64,000 nt of DNA from Ornatilinea apprima (GTDB lineage: Bacteria > Chloroflexota > Anaerolineae > Anaerolineales > Anaerolineaceae): NCBI RefSeq assembly GCF_001306115.1, contig NZ_LGCL01000040.1, positions 124,001 to 188,000 of the forward strand, in the 5' to 3' direction. The translations under genes and the position numbers were made by a program. Under the pieces are notes generated by a model. It was not told the DNA's origin and made no database searches. It saw only the letters and a program-made list of their open reading frames with translations. This document shows positions 7,639 through 16,386 of this stretch, piece after piece. How positions within the stretch are numbered: the stretch's first letter is position 1; every line of letters begins with the position of its first letter.

Positions 7639-10600
7639 ATGGCACAAAATACTGGAACGATATTGATTGGAAGCACACCAATAAAAGGGGTTCAGAAGGA
7701 AGCCGCTGGGAGATATCTGAACCTTTTGGGTGAGCAATATTACCAGATACAGAACTTTGATGCCATTCCGCCATTTTTCATGAGTCTTGTTAGCAGTTCG
7801 GATCACTGGTTTTTCATCTCCTCTAGTGGTGGGCTGTCTGCGGGTCGGGTAAATATCGAACGAGCTCTATTTCCGTATTACACCGAAGACAAACTGACTG
7901 AAAACAGTGAAAATACGGGCAGTAAAACAATTTTCTTGGTCACACGCGGGGAAACCACCTGGGTATGGGAACCATTCTCCAATTGTCAGGCCGGTGTTTA
8001 TTCGTCGCAACGGAATCTGTATAAAAATATTGCTGGAACAACGCTCATTTTTGAAGAGATCAACCATGATCTGAAGTTAACGTTTCGGTATGCCTGGCGC
8101 ACAAGTGAGGAATTTGGTTTTGTTAAAACATGCTGGCTATCCAATGATGAGTCTTCAGCATGCCAGGTTGAACTGCTTGACGGTATTCAGAACATCTTAC
8201 CCGCGAATGTGAGCTCATCCATTCAGATCAATTACAGCTGCCTGCAAGACGCGTATAAACGCAGCGAGCTTGAAAAAGAAACCGGACTCGGAATTTTTGT
8301 GCTGAATTCCATCTTGTCTGATCGGGCGGAGCCGAGTGAGTCTTTTTTAGCGACAACAGTATTTCAAACAGGTCTACAAGGGTACCATTATTTGCTTTCC
8401 TCTCTTCAATTGAATCAGTTTCGAAAAGCCCAGAAAATCATCTCAGAAACTGAAATTCGAGGGCAGCGGTCCGCATATTTTGTTCATGCAAAGCTGGATT
8501 TTTCAGATTCAAGAGAATTCACCTGGCATATTGTCGCGGATGTTTGCCAGGATGGAGCGAACGTTGTTAAGACGATCAATTTGTTAAAGAGAGATCACGC
8601 AAACCTTTACAACGAAATTGAGGAAGATACCTTCAAAAACACTTCTCAAATTAACGAGATTGTAGCCAGTTCAGACGGTATCCAATTCTCTGCCGATCAG
8701 CTTTGTGTCTCACATCATTTTTCAAATACTTTGTTCAATGTCATGCGGGGCGGAATTTTTTCTGAGCAGTATTGGGTGGATAAGCAGGACTTGTTTGATT
8801 TTGTCTTCACCCACTCAAAGAAAACGGCTCAAACCTGCGAGAATTTTTTTATTGACTTGCCAGATCGGATAAACATCCTGGACCTTTATCAATTGGCAGA
8901 GAAAAATGGATCTCTGGAGCTTGTCCGGTTGTGTCAGAATTATTTGCCGCTTACTTTTAGCCGTCGGCATGGTGATCCGAGCCGACCTTGGAATCGGTTT
9001 GAGATCAATATAAAAAAGGATGACGGTTCAAAGAAGCTGGACTATGCTGGCAACTGGCGTGATATATTCCAAAACTGGGAAGCGTTGGCCTATTCATATC
9101 CAGATTTTATCGAAGGAATGATTTCAACATTTCTGTGCGCGACAACCGCGGATGGATACAATCCCTATCGGATTATGCGTACAGGTGTGGACTGGGAGGT
9201 CATTGAACCCGACAATCCATGGTCCAACATCGGATATTGGAATGATCATCAAATTATTTATTTGTTGAAATTAATGGAATTAAGTGCGGAGTTCCATCCC
9301 AGAAAATTAAGCAATGGATTGGATCGACGCGTCTATTGTTATTCGAATATCCCTTATCGCATCAAGCCCTATGAGGATTTGGTAAAAGATCCTCATAATA
9401 CGATTGATTTTGACGACGAACTCGAAAGAAAGATAGAGAAGCTGGTCAGTATCGAAGGTTCAGATGCGAAATTAATCCACAGCTCAGATGGAAATATCAT
9501 CTACTGCTCTTTGGCGGAAAAATTACTCAACTTGCTCTTGGCAAAATTGGTGAATTTTGTTCCCGAAGGCGGTATCTGGTTGAATACGCAGCGACCTGAA
9601 TGGAATGATGCCAATAACGCCCTGGTTGGGAAGGGCTTGTCAGTTGTCACGTTAGGGTACTTACGCCGCTATATTGTTTTTGTTCAGCAATTGATTGCAG
9701 AATCCCCTGTAATCAATTTGCATTTCAGTGCTGAATTGAAAGACTTGTTCTTAAGGATTTGGAAGGCGTTTGAGCATTACCAGTCGAGTGTTAATAATTC
9801 ATTCAGCGACCAACAGCGAAAAGCTATCCTGGACGAGTTAGGAAAAGCTGGAAGCGATTTTCGATGGAATTTATATCAAAGCGGGTTTTCTGGTGAGCTG
9901 CAATCAATCTCAAGAGCTGACTTGATCCAGTTTTTGAATTTGACTCAGTCCTATCTTGAGCAATCACTGCGCGCCAACAAGCGCGATGATGGCCTATACC
10001 ATGCCTATAACATCTTGCATTTTGAGAAAGATTCTGCAGTCATCGGAAGAATGTATGAAATGCTGGAAGGACAAGTTTCGATCCTTTCTTCTGGTCTGCT
10101 TTCAGCCGAAGAATCCGTCGCGTTATTGCAGAGTCTGAGAGATGGCCCACTTTATTGTCCTGAGCGGCACACCTACATTTTGTACCCTGACAGGATTTTA
10201 CCGAGTTTCCTTGAAAAAAATCGGTTTACTGAAAACCAAATACAAGGTTTACGATTGCCAGAGGCGCTATCGAAAGCGCAGGACAAGACACTGATAATCC
10301 GAGATGTCGATGGCGCTTACCATTTCAGCGGTAATATCCGCAATGGAAAAGATGTTCAAACGGCATTGAAAGGATTAGCAAGCCAACCCCAATTTGCGCA
10401 TTTGATTTCCGAAGAAGGGCAAAAGATTGCTGATTTGTTTGAAAGCATATTCAAACACAGCGAGTTCACTGGACGATCGGGTACATTCTTCGCGTATGAA
10501 GGCTTGGGCAGCGTATACTGGCATATGGTCTCAAAGTTTTTGCTGGCTGCGCAGGAGACCGCGTTGAAATTTCAAGCTTCACCGATGGCTTCCAGTCTGC

Positions 10601-11097
10601 GTGATAAATATTATGATATTCGCGCGGGGCTGGGATTTAATAAATCCCCAGCCAAATTCGGCGCTTTTCCCACCGATCCTTATTCACACACACCCAAAGG
10701 TCAGGGCGCCCGCCAACCCGGTATGACCGGGGTGGTAAAAGAAGAATTGCTGGCCCGGTGGGCCGAAGTTGGATTGATGATTAAGGACGGCTGCCTATTC
10801 TTTAATCCCTTCCTTGTAAATACGAAGGAATTCATTACAGAAGTTTCCAGGTTTGAATACTATGATATTCATAAGGAGCAAAAGCAGATTGGTTTACCGG
10901 TTGGATCGCTTGCTTTCACCATTTGTCAGGTGCCTGTTGTTGTGAAGCTGGCTGATCATGATCAGATTGTTGTGCAATTTCGTGATGGAAGTCAGGAATC
11001 GGTATACACCAACAAGCTTGATGTAAAATTAAGTTCGCACATATTCAATCGAGACGGAGTTGTTACTCAATTAACTGTATTTTTGCAGAAACCGTAA
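7639..11097 (+). CDS. Large glycoside phosphorylase (GH94/GH149/GH161-like, probable beta-1,3-glucan phosphorylase)
   Basis: A cytoplasmic protein of 1152 residues with no signal peptide and GGGAG 9 bases before the ATG. Its central part reads like the (alpha/alpha)6 catalytic domain of the GH94-type inverting phosphorylases: GNWRDIFQNWEALAYSYPDF, NPWSNIGYWNDHQIIYLLKL, and TQRPEWNDANNALVGKG with the WND at 655-657 resembling the motif that carries the general acid in GH94. The length is well above cellobiose phosphorylase (about 800) and nearer the beta-1,3-oligoglucan phosphorylase families GH149 and GH161. Two GH16 genes upstream support glucose-1-phosphate release from laminarin oligosaccharides. 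Exact family and linkage specificity are inference. A terminator follows. Confidence 0.75.
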   Translation: MAQNTGTILIGSTPIKGVQKEAAGRYLNLLGEQYYQIQNFDAIPPFFMSLVSSSDHWFFISSSGGLSAGRVNIERALFPYYTEDKLTENSENTGSKTIFLVTRGETTWVWEPFSNCQAGVYSSQRNLYKNIAGTTLIFEEINHDLKLTFRYAWRTSEEFGFVKTCWLSNDESSACQVELLDGIQNILPANVSSSIQINYSCLQDAYKRSELEKETGLGIFVLNSILSDRAEPSESFLATTVFQTGLQGYHYLLSSLQLNQFRKAQKIISETEIRGQRSAYFVHAKLDFSDSREFTWHIVADVCQDGANVVKTINLLKRDHANLYNEIEEDTFKNTSQINEIVASSDGIQFSADQLCVSHHFSNTLFNVMRGGIFSEQYWVDKQDLFDFVFTHSKKTAQTCENFFIDLPDRINILDLYQLAEKNGSLELVRLCQNYLPLTFSRRHGDPSRPWNRFEINIKKDDGSKKLDYAGNWRDIFQNWEALAYSYPDFIEGMISTFLCATTADGYNPYRIMRTGVDWEVIEPDNPWSNIGYWNDHQIIYLLKLMELSAEFHPRKLSNGLDRRVYCYSNIPYRIKPYEDLVKDPHNTIDFDDELERKIEKLVSIEGSDAKLIHSSDGNIIYCSLAEKLLNLLLAKLVNFVPEGGIWLNTQRPEWNDANNALVGKGLSVVTLGYLRRYIVFVQQLIAESPVINLHFSAELKDLFLRIWKAFEHYQSSVNNSFSDQQRKAILDELGKAGSDFRWNLYQSGFSGELQSISRADLIQFLNLTQSYLEQSLRANKRDDGLYHAYNILHFEKDSAVIGRMYEMLEGQVSILSSGLLSAEESVALLQSLRDGPLYCPERHTYILYPDRILPSFLEKNRFTENQIQGLRLPEALSKAQDKTLIIRDVDGAYHFSGNIRNGKDVQTALKGLASQPQFAHLISEEGQKIADLFESIFKHSEFTGRSGTFFAYEGLGSVYWHMVSKFLLAAQETALKFQASPMASSLRDKYYDIRAGLGFNKSPAKFGAFPTDPYSHTPKGQGARQPGMTGVVKEELLARWAEVGLMIKDGCLFFNPFLVNTKEFITEVSRFEYYDIHKEQKQIGLPVGSLAFTICQVPVVVKLADHDQIVVQFRDGSQESVYTNKLDVKLSSHIFNRDGVVTQLTVFLQKP

Positions 11098-11125
11098 TTC
11101 TGAATATCCAGCTTTATTCAATAGA

Positions 11126-11171
11126 ACTGGAGCAGTCGGGTTTCAAAAACCGCCTGCTTCAGTTTCTGTTT
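11126..11171 (+). terminator. Rho-independent terminator of the glucan operon
   Basis: A 14-bp stem (ACTGGAGCAGTCGG with CCGCCTGCTTCAGT; one wobble, one mismatch) and a 10-base loop are followed by TTTCTGTTT, 28 bases after the phosphorylase stop. Confidence 0.65.
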
Positions 11172-11329
11172 GGCGATGACTAAGCAGTTTGACGATTCAT
11201 CGCGAAAAGACTCGTTCAACGAGGGGAGTGAAAGCCATTCCCAGGTTTGGCATCGAAATGCTGGAAATTTGGGCGGTTTCTTAAGCGATTCAACGAATTG
11301 ACCGCTTCAACTGTTCTAATGACTTCTTG

Positions 11330-11335
11330 TATAAT
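11330..11335 (+). promoter_or_regulatory. -10 element of the MalT-like gene; possibly leaderless transcript
   Basis: A perfect TATAAT ends 8 bases before the ATG at 11344. Transcription starting about 7 bases downstream would begin at or next to the start codon, and no ribosome-binding site is present. No good -35 box at 17 bases is visible. Confidence 0.45.
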
Positions 11336-11343
11336 TCAATCTA

Positions 11344-13968
11344 ATGAATATTCGCCTGCTTTCCACGAAATTTCATACTCCAGCCGGGCGAGAGACGGGG
11401 GTGCCCCGGCAGCGGCTTTTGGAACGGCTCAATCATGGGCTGGCCGAGCAGCGCAAGCTCAGCCTGGTTTCGGCCCCGGTAGGATATGGCAAAACCACGC
11501 TGGTCAGCGATTGGTGCCGCTCACTGGGCGATACGGTTTCCTTTGGTTGGGTGACTCTTGATGACAAGGAAAACGACCCCGAACGGTTCTTGTGCTATTG
11601 GCTGGCGTTATTTCAGCAAATGGATGAGGCGACCCGCGAGCCAATTCAGATACTTTTTACCCTGCCGCAGTTTCCACCCATGACTATCGTCATGGACGAT
11701 TTGCTCAATATCCTTGCAGATCTGCCAACCAGGCTGGTTGTAGTGCTGGATGACTACCATTTGATTCATAATCCTCAAATTCATGACGCACTGGATTATT
11801 TTCTTGACCATCTACCCTCACAGGTGCACCTGGTGGTCATCACCCGCCAGGATCCGCCATTATCCCTGGCGCGCATGCGCGCCCGTGGACAGATGACCGA
11901 AATCCGCGCGCATGACTTGCGCTTTTCAACTGAGGAAGCACAGCGCTTCTTTGCGCAATCATTGAAGTTACACTTGTCTGCTGACGTGTTGGAAACGCTG
12001 GAAGAGCGCACTGAAGGATGGGCGGCTGGTTTGCAATTGGCGGGTTTGGCCCTTCAGAATCAGGCTGATCCGCAACGATTCATCGAAACCTTTCGCGGCA
12101 GCCACCGTTATGTGCTGGATTTTTTGGCGGAAGAAGTCATCCGGCAGCAGAAAGAAGATATACGTGTTTTTCTGGCTCAGACCAGCGTGCTGGAGCGATT
12201 CAACGCTGCGTCTTGTGCGGCTTTAACTGGGCGAATGGATGCCCAGGAAGTGCTTAACCATCTGGAACAGGCGAATTTGTTTCTCATTGCTCTGGATGAT
12301 GAGCGAATCTGGTATCGCTATCACCCATTGTTTTCTGATTACCTGCGGACTATGCTTGCCAAACCCGAATGGGTGGAGTTGAATCAAAAAGCATCAGCCT
12401 GGCACGAAGCCAATGATCTGATCGTGGAAGCGGTGCAGTATGCGCTTGCCAGCGGCGACCTGGTGTTTTCCGCTGAGGCGATTGAGCGAGCGATGCAGGA
12501 GGAATCTGTTTGGTCGGCTGGCAATCTCAGCCTGCTGACCGGATGGTTGGACGCGCTGCCGGTTTCTATTTTGCAAAGCCGCCCGCAGTTAAACCTGGAT
12601 GCCGCGCATCTCTTTTACCTTGCAGGGCGGTTTGAGCAAGCCGAGAGCCGGATTGCTGAGGCTGAGCAAGCGCTGCAAGCCGGTCCGACCACGCAGCAGG
12701 GCGAGCAGCAGCTTGCGCTCGCGTCACTGTACCGTGGTTGTATTGCCTCGGTGCGGGGAGAGGTGTCTCAGGCGCTTGAGTTGATCACCCACGCAAAAGG
12801 TCGCATCTCGCCGGATCATCACATGGCGCACGCGCGCGCCTTGTTTAATCTGGGGTTGGTTTATGAGATTACCGAGCAGTTGGATCAGGCTGTTCAGCAT
12901 TATTTAGGGTCGGTGGTGGAAGCAAAATTGGCTGGAGTGCGATATTTTGCGGTTCACGGGTTATGCGCCGCAGCCCAGGTGCAAGTGATGCAAGGGCAGC
13001 TCACCACTGCTGAGCAGTCTTGCCAGGAGGCAGTTCAACTGCTGGCGGGAGATCAAGATCCTTCTTTGGGGCTGGCGTATTCGATATTGGGAGCGATCGC
13101 GCTCGAAAAAGACCAATTGGACTGCTGTGAAGAATATCTTGAAAAGGGGCTGGCGCTCTCCAGAAAGGGTGGGCTGCTGGATGACATGATTTATGCGCTT
13201 GCTCAATCCATTAAACTGCGCGTAGCCAATCGGCAATACGAGGAAGCGAAAGCGTTCGTCCAGGAAATTCAATCTCAAATGAAACCGCTTGGTATTCCGC
13301 GGATAACTGTGATGAGCGAAGCCATCCTGGCTCGCATTCAATTGACTTCTGGCGACATGCAGGCTGCTTTCCAGTGGGCGGAACAGTACCTGGCTTCTCG
13401 CGAAACCAGTTCCCACGAATTTGCGGAATTAACACTCGCGCGCATTTTGCTGGCAAAGAAGCAATGGGGCTTGCTCGAAGAGATTCTCAATCCCTTGCTG
13501 GAGAAAGCTGAAAAATCGGGGCGTTTGCTGGCGCAGATTGAAATCCTTATGCTGATCGGGCGGTATCACCAGGCACGAGGGGATCAAGAACAATCTCTTG
13601 CTTTTTTGAAAAAGGCTTTGGATCTTGCGCGTCCGCAAGGGCTCATCAGGGTTTTTCTGGATGAAGGCCAGCCAATGCTTGCGTTGTTATCCAAACTCCC
13701 TGGACTTCCAGATGAAATCAGTAAAAGAACGCGAACTACTCCAAAGCGACCGGAGAACCAGCAAGACGCTCTGGTTGAGCCGCTGAGCGACCAGGAGCTT
13801 CGCATTTTGCGCTTGGTGGTTGCTGGAAAGACCAATCAAGAAATCGCGGCTGTATTGTATATTAGTGTTGGCACAGCAAAATGGCATGTTCATAATATCT
13901 TTCAAAAAATGGGCGTGAATAACCGCGCTCAGGCCATTGCTCGTTCTAGAGAATTGAACCTCTTCTAA
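11344..13968 (+). CDS. MalT/LuxR-type STAND ATPase transcription regulator
   Basis: An 874-residue regulator. The N-terminus has the sequence LLSTKFHTPAGRETGVPR common to MalT-like proteins, then Walker A APVGYGKTT (44-52) and a Walker B-like VVVLDDYH. A long helical-repeat region (about 380-780) probably senses an inducer. The C-terminal LuxR HTH (about 810-874) reads LSDQELRILRLVVAGKTNQE and NIFQKMGVNNRAQAI. In this family inducer and ATP binding drive oligomerisation on DNA. It could regulate the upstream glucan operon or the MFS gene downstream, which is separated by a strong terminator. The target is not shown by the sequence. Confidence 0.9.
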   Translation: MNIRLLSTKFHTPAGRETGVPRQRLLERLNHGLAEQRKLSLVSAPVGYGKTTLVSDWCRSLGDTVSFGWVTLDDKENDPERFLCYWLALFQQMDEATREPIQILFTLPQFPPMTIVMDDLLNILADLPTRLVVVLDDYHLIHNPQIHDALDYFLDHLPSQVHLVVITRQDPPLSLARMRARGQMTEIRAHDLRFSTEEAQRFFAQSLKLHLSADVLETLEERTEGWAAGLQLAGLALQNQADPQRFIETFRGSHRYVLDFLAEEVIRQQKEDIRVFLAQTSVLERFNAASCAALTGRMDAQEVLNHLEQANLFLIALDDERIWYRYHPLFSDYLRTMLAKPEWVELNQKASAWHEANDLIVEAVQYALASGDLVFSAEAIERAMQEESVWSAGNLSLLTGWLDALPVSILQSRPQLNLDAAHLFYLAGRFEQAESRIAEAEQALQAGPTTQQGEQQLALASLYRGCIASVRGEVSQALELITHAKGRISPDHHMAHARALFNLGLVYEITEQLDQAVQHYLGSVVEAKLAGVRYFAVHGLCAAAQVQVMQGQLTTAEQSCQEAVQLLAGDQDPSLGLAYSILGAIALEKDQLDCCEEYLEKGLALSRKGGLLDDMIYALAQSIKLRVANRQYEEAKAFVQEIQSQMKPLGIPRITVMSEAILARIQLTSGDMQAAFQWAEQYLASRETSSHEFAELTLARILLAKKQWGLLEEILNPLLEKAEKSGRLLAQIEILMLIGRYHQARGDQEQSLAFLKKALDLARPQGLIRVFLDEGQPMLALLSKLPGLPDEISKRTRTTPKRPENQQDALVEPLSDQELRILRLVVAGKTNQEIAAVLYISVGTAKWHVHNIFQKMGVNNRAQAIARSRELNLF

Positions 13969-13989
13969 AAGATGACCCATCAATTTCTT

Positions 13990-14014
13990 AAGCCGTCGGA
14001 GGACGGCTTTTTTT
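13990..14014 (+). terminator. Strong rho-independent terminator
   Basis: Perfect 8-bp stem AAGCCGTC / GACGGCTT with loop GGAG, running into seven T residues, 21 bases after the MalT-like stop. Confidence 0.92.
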
Positions 14015-14123
14015 GTTTAACCTATCTCACCGACCTATCCAGAGATAGGGGAAGTTTGTTGTGAGTCTGAATAAACTATAGAGGTATTTACGGAGTGTTG
14101 AAACGAAAAGGAGTCTTCTCAAA

Positions 14124-15410
14124 ATGCAGCCAAAACTTTCATGGAAAAAGGATTTCTTCACCGTCTGGAGCGGCCAAGCGCTTTCGATATTGGGCAGCCA
14201 ATTAGTGCAGTTTGCTCTTATTTGGTTTCTGACTGTGAAAACAGGTTCAGCCACTGTGCTGGCGACCGCCTCGTTGGCGGGAATGCTGCCGGGGGTCGTC
14301 TTGGGCCCGTTTGTTGGAACTCTGGTGGATCGCTGGAATCGCCGCAAGATAATGATCATTGCCGATAGTATTGTCGCGGCAGCTTCAATTGTTCTCGCAT
14401 TGCTGTTTATGCTCGGCGTGGCTGAAAACTGGCACATCTTCCTGGTCATGTTCATTCGCTCGCTGGCGGGATGCTTTCACAGCAACGCCATGTCTGCCTC
14501 CACTTCGCTGATGGTGCCCAACCAACATCTGACGCGCATTCAGGGAGTCAATCAGATGCTCAATGGTGGTCTGAATATCGTTTCCGCGCCGCTGGGGGCA
14601 TTGTTACTGGGCGCGATACCAGTAGAGGGCATCCTCGCCATTGATGTGGTCACTGCTGCAACCGCGGTTTTGCCGCTGTTCTTTATCCCAATTCCGCAAC
14701 CGGAGCGCACCCATCCTTCCCTGACGGAAATGGAAACAAAGGTGACCATCTGGCAGGATTTCAACGCGGGAATCCGTTATATGATCGGCTGGCCAGGCTT
14801 ATTGATCGCCAGCCTGGGCACGGTGATGATCAATTTCACCATCATCCCGGCTTTTTCTTTGCTGCCCTTAATGGTGAAAAACTTCTTTGGCGGCAGCGCG
14901 ATCCAGTTGGGGTATGTGGAATCGGCGATGGGCATTGGGACGATTGTCGGTGGCGCTTTGTTGGGAGTGTGGGGCGGATTTCCCCGAAAGATTGTTACGG
15001 CTATGGTGGGTTTGATGGGGATGGGGATTGGAACCTTGCTGCTGGCGCTGGCGCCTTCCTTCTCCCTGGTTTTGGCGATCTGCGGCGCGTTTGTGGTGGG
15101 TTTGATGAGCCCGATCACTATGGGACCCTTCTTCGCGATTATTCAATCGTCGGTTGAGCCCGAAATGCAAGCCCGTATCTTCTCTTTGCTGGGCAGTATT
15201 GGCGGCGGCATGGCGCCAATCGGGTTGATGGTAGCCGGGCCGGTGGCCGATCAGGCTGGCATTCAGGCCTGGTTCTTCCTGGGTGGCGGATTATGTGTCG
15301 TGATGGCGGTAGCGGCGTTTTTTGTGCCGGTGATTATGAATATAGAGAACGGGCGTGGAAGTCAAGCGCCGGTTCGTTCAGCAGAAATCGAACCTGCTTT
15401 CAGCAAGTAA
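14124..15410 (+). CDS. MFS exporter (macrolide-efflux/MFS_3-like)
   Basis: A 428-residue membrane protein with about 12 hydrophobic segments. The N-terminus, FFTVWSGQALSILGSQLVQF, and the loop after helix 2, GTLVDRWNRRKIMI, are typical of the MefA/MFS_3 group of drug/proton antiporters. The central cytoplasmic loop (about 190-215) is rich in charged residues. AAAGGAG lies 9-10 bases before the ATG. It stands alone between a terminator and a short gap. Its natural substrate is unknown, and self-protection or metabolite export are both possible. Confidence 0.85.
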   Translation: MQPKLSWKKDFFTVWSGQALSILGSQLVQFALIWFLTVKTGSATVLATASLAGMLPGVVLGPFVGTLVDRWNRRKIMIIADSIVAAASIVLALLFMLGVAENWHIFLVMFIRSLAGCFHSNAMSASTSLMVPNQHLTRIQGVNQMLNGGLNIVSAPLGALLLGAIPVEGILAIDVVTAATAVLPLFFIPIPQPERTHPSLTEMETKVTIWQDFNAGIRYMIGWPGLLIASLGTVMINFTIIPAFSLLPLMVKNFFGGSAIQLGYVESAMGIGTIVGGALLGVWGGFPRKIVTAMVGLMGMGIGTLLLALAPSFSLVLAICGAFVVGLMSPITMGPFFAIIQSSVEPEMQARIFSLLGSIGGGMAPIGLMVAGPVADQAGIQAWFFLGGGLCVVMAVAAFFVPVIMNIENGRGSQAPVRSAEIEPAFSK

Positions 15411-15488
15411 GCGTCGAGTCCTCATTGAAATTAGTGGATCTGCTCGATGCAATAATAGGATCGACTTATCAGTAAACTGGAGTGTTTT

Positions 15489-15707
15489 ATGGCAACTGAT
15501 GGTATCTACCGCTATGAAATTCGGGTCAAGGGAGAAATGCAGGAGTATTGGTTAAGCCGGTTTTCCGGGTTGGATTTTTCGCTGGATACAGAGGGAAACA
15601 CCTGTATGCTTGGGAGTATGGATCAGGCAACCCTGTTTGGGATTCTTAACCTGATCTGCGATATTGGGATGCGATTGGATTGGGTAATGCGCCACGAGAT
15701 GGAATAA
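15489..15707 (+). CDS. Small conserved hypothetical protein (Chloroflexota type)
   Basis: A 72-residue protein with a good ribosome-binding site (CTGGAG, 8 bases before ATG). The sequence has the layout of a small family I recall from Chloroflexota and Actinomycetota: YEIRVKG near the start, a Trp and FSGLDF, then a short beta hairpin, an MDQATLFGIL helix and a C-terminal D-x-G-hydrophobic-L stretch. No function is established that I can name. It lies between the MFS gene and a convergent sortase gene with only 16 bases to spare, which favours a real gene with a compact 3' end. Confidence 0.7.
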   Translation: MATDGIYRYEIRVKGEMQEYWLSRFSGLDFSLDTEGNTCMLGSMDQATLFGILNLICDIGMRLDWVMRHEME

Positions 15708-15723
15708 ACCCGGATGTATGACT

Positions 15724-16386
15724 TTACTCCAGCACCGGGTAGTTGATCACAATCACCCGGTGGGTGTTGTTGGTGGGCGGCCAGCAGGAGATGAGCGTTA
15801 GGCGCGGGGCGTATGTTTGCTTGAAATAAGCGGCGTACGCCTCGCTTTCTTCTTGTTCATTCTGTGCGGAAAGAATTTTCACCGCGTCCACCTGGTAAGT
15901 CCAGGTGGCTTCTCCAGTTTGGAGTTGGATGCGGTCACCGCTTTTCAGCTCGGCCAGATCGCGGAACACTGAAGAATGAATGTTGTTATGCCCATACAGG
16001 ATCACGTTGCCGGTTTGCTCATCGGGCAGGGCGCTGTTGGAAGCCCAGCCCACCAGGGCGTCTGGCGACTGCCATTCGGCGGCTTCCCAACCCATTGCCG
16101 CTGCCGGGGCGCGCAGGTTGAGCGCGGGGATTTCCACCCATTCAATCAGGCGATTCCCGTACTGTTGCTGTGCCAGCTCTTGGAAGGTTGCGCCGGGCTC
16201 TGGCTCAACCGGACCGGGCAGGCTGGTAGCGGTTGGCGCAGCAGCAGAAGTTGGCGCGGGTTGCTGTGTCTGCACATGCGAGACAGGTGCGGGCAAGGTC
16301 TGTGGCGAGGCAGGGGGGGCGCAGGCAGCCGCGCTCAGGAAAATGAGCACCAGAAACGCGAGGAGAATTATTCGCGCCGCTGCCAA
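15724..16386 (-). CDS. Sortase with lipoprotein-like N-terminus (class D/E/F-like)
   Basis: A transpeptidase of 220 residues that cleaves LPXTG-type signals and anchors proteins at the cell surface. I chose the TTG at 16386: GGAGG lies 6 bases upstream and the product begins with a hydrophobic segment ending SAAAC, a lipobox-like or anchor sequence, followed by a Pro/Thr/Ala-rich linker. The long in-frame extension to 16575 lies inside the protease gene. Catalytic residues are visible: His in LYGHNNIHSSVFRDL, Cys in TLISCWPP and Arg in HRVIVINYP. It overlaps the end of the subtilase gene by 19 bases, and that subtilase carries an LPETG motif, so the two are probably enzyme and substrate. Confidence 0.85.
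   Translation of the reverse strand: MAAARIILLAFLVLIFLSAAACAPPASPQTLPAPVSHVQTQQPAPTSAAAPTATSLPGPVEPEPGATFQELAQQQYGNRLIEWVEIPALNLRAPAAAMGWEAAEWQSPDALVGWASNSALPDEQTGNVILYGHNNIHSSVFRDLAELKSGDRIQLQTGEATWTYQVDAVKILSAQNEQEESEAYAAYFKQTYAPRLTLISCWPPTNNTHRVIVINYPVLE

Noticed and set aside
11247..11561. 104-residue ORF overlapping the MalT-like start
   Set aside because: It crosses the promoter and the start of the regulator in another frame and has low-complexity Ala/Gly-rich sequence.
15708..15740. ACCCGG/CCGGGT hairpin as terminator
   Set aside because: Only six pairs with a long loop, inside the sortase coding end and with no T-run.
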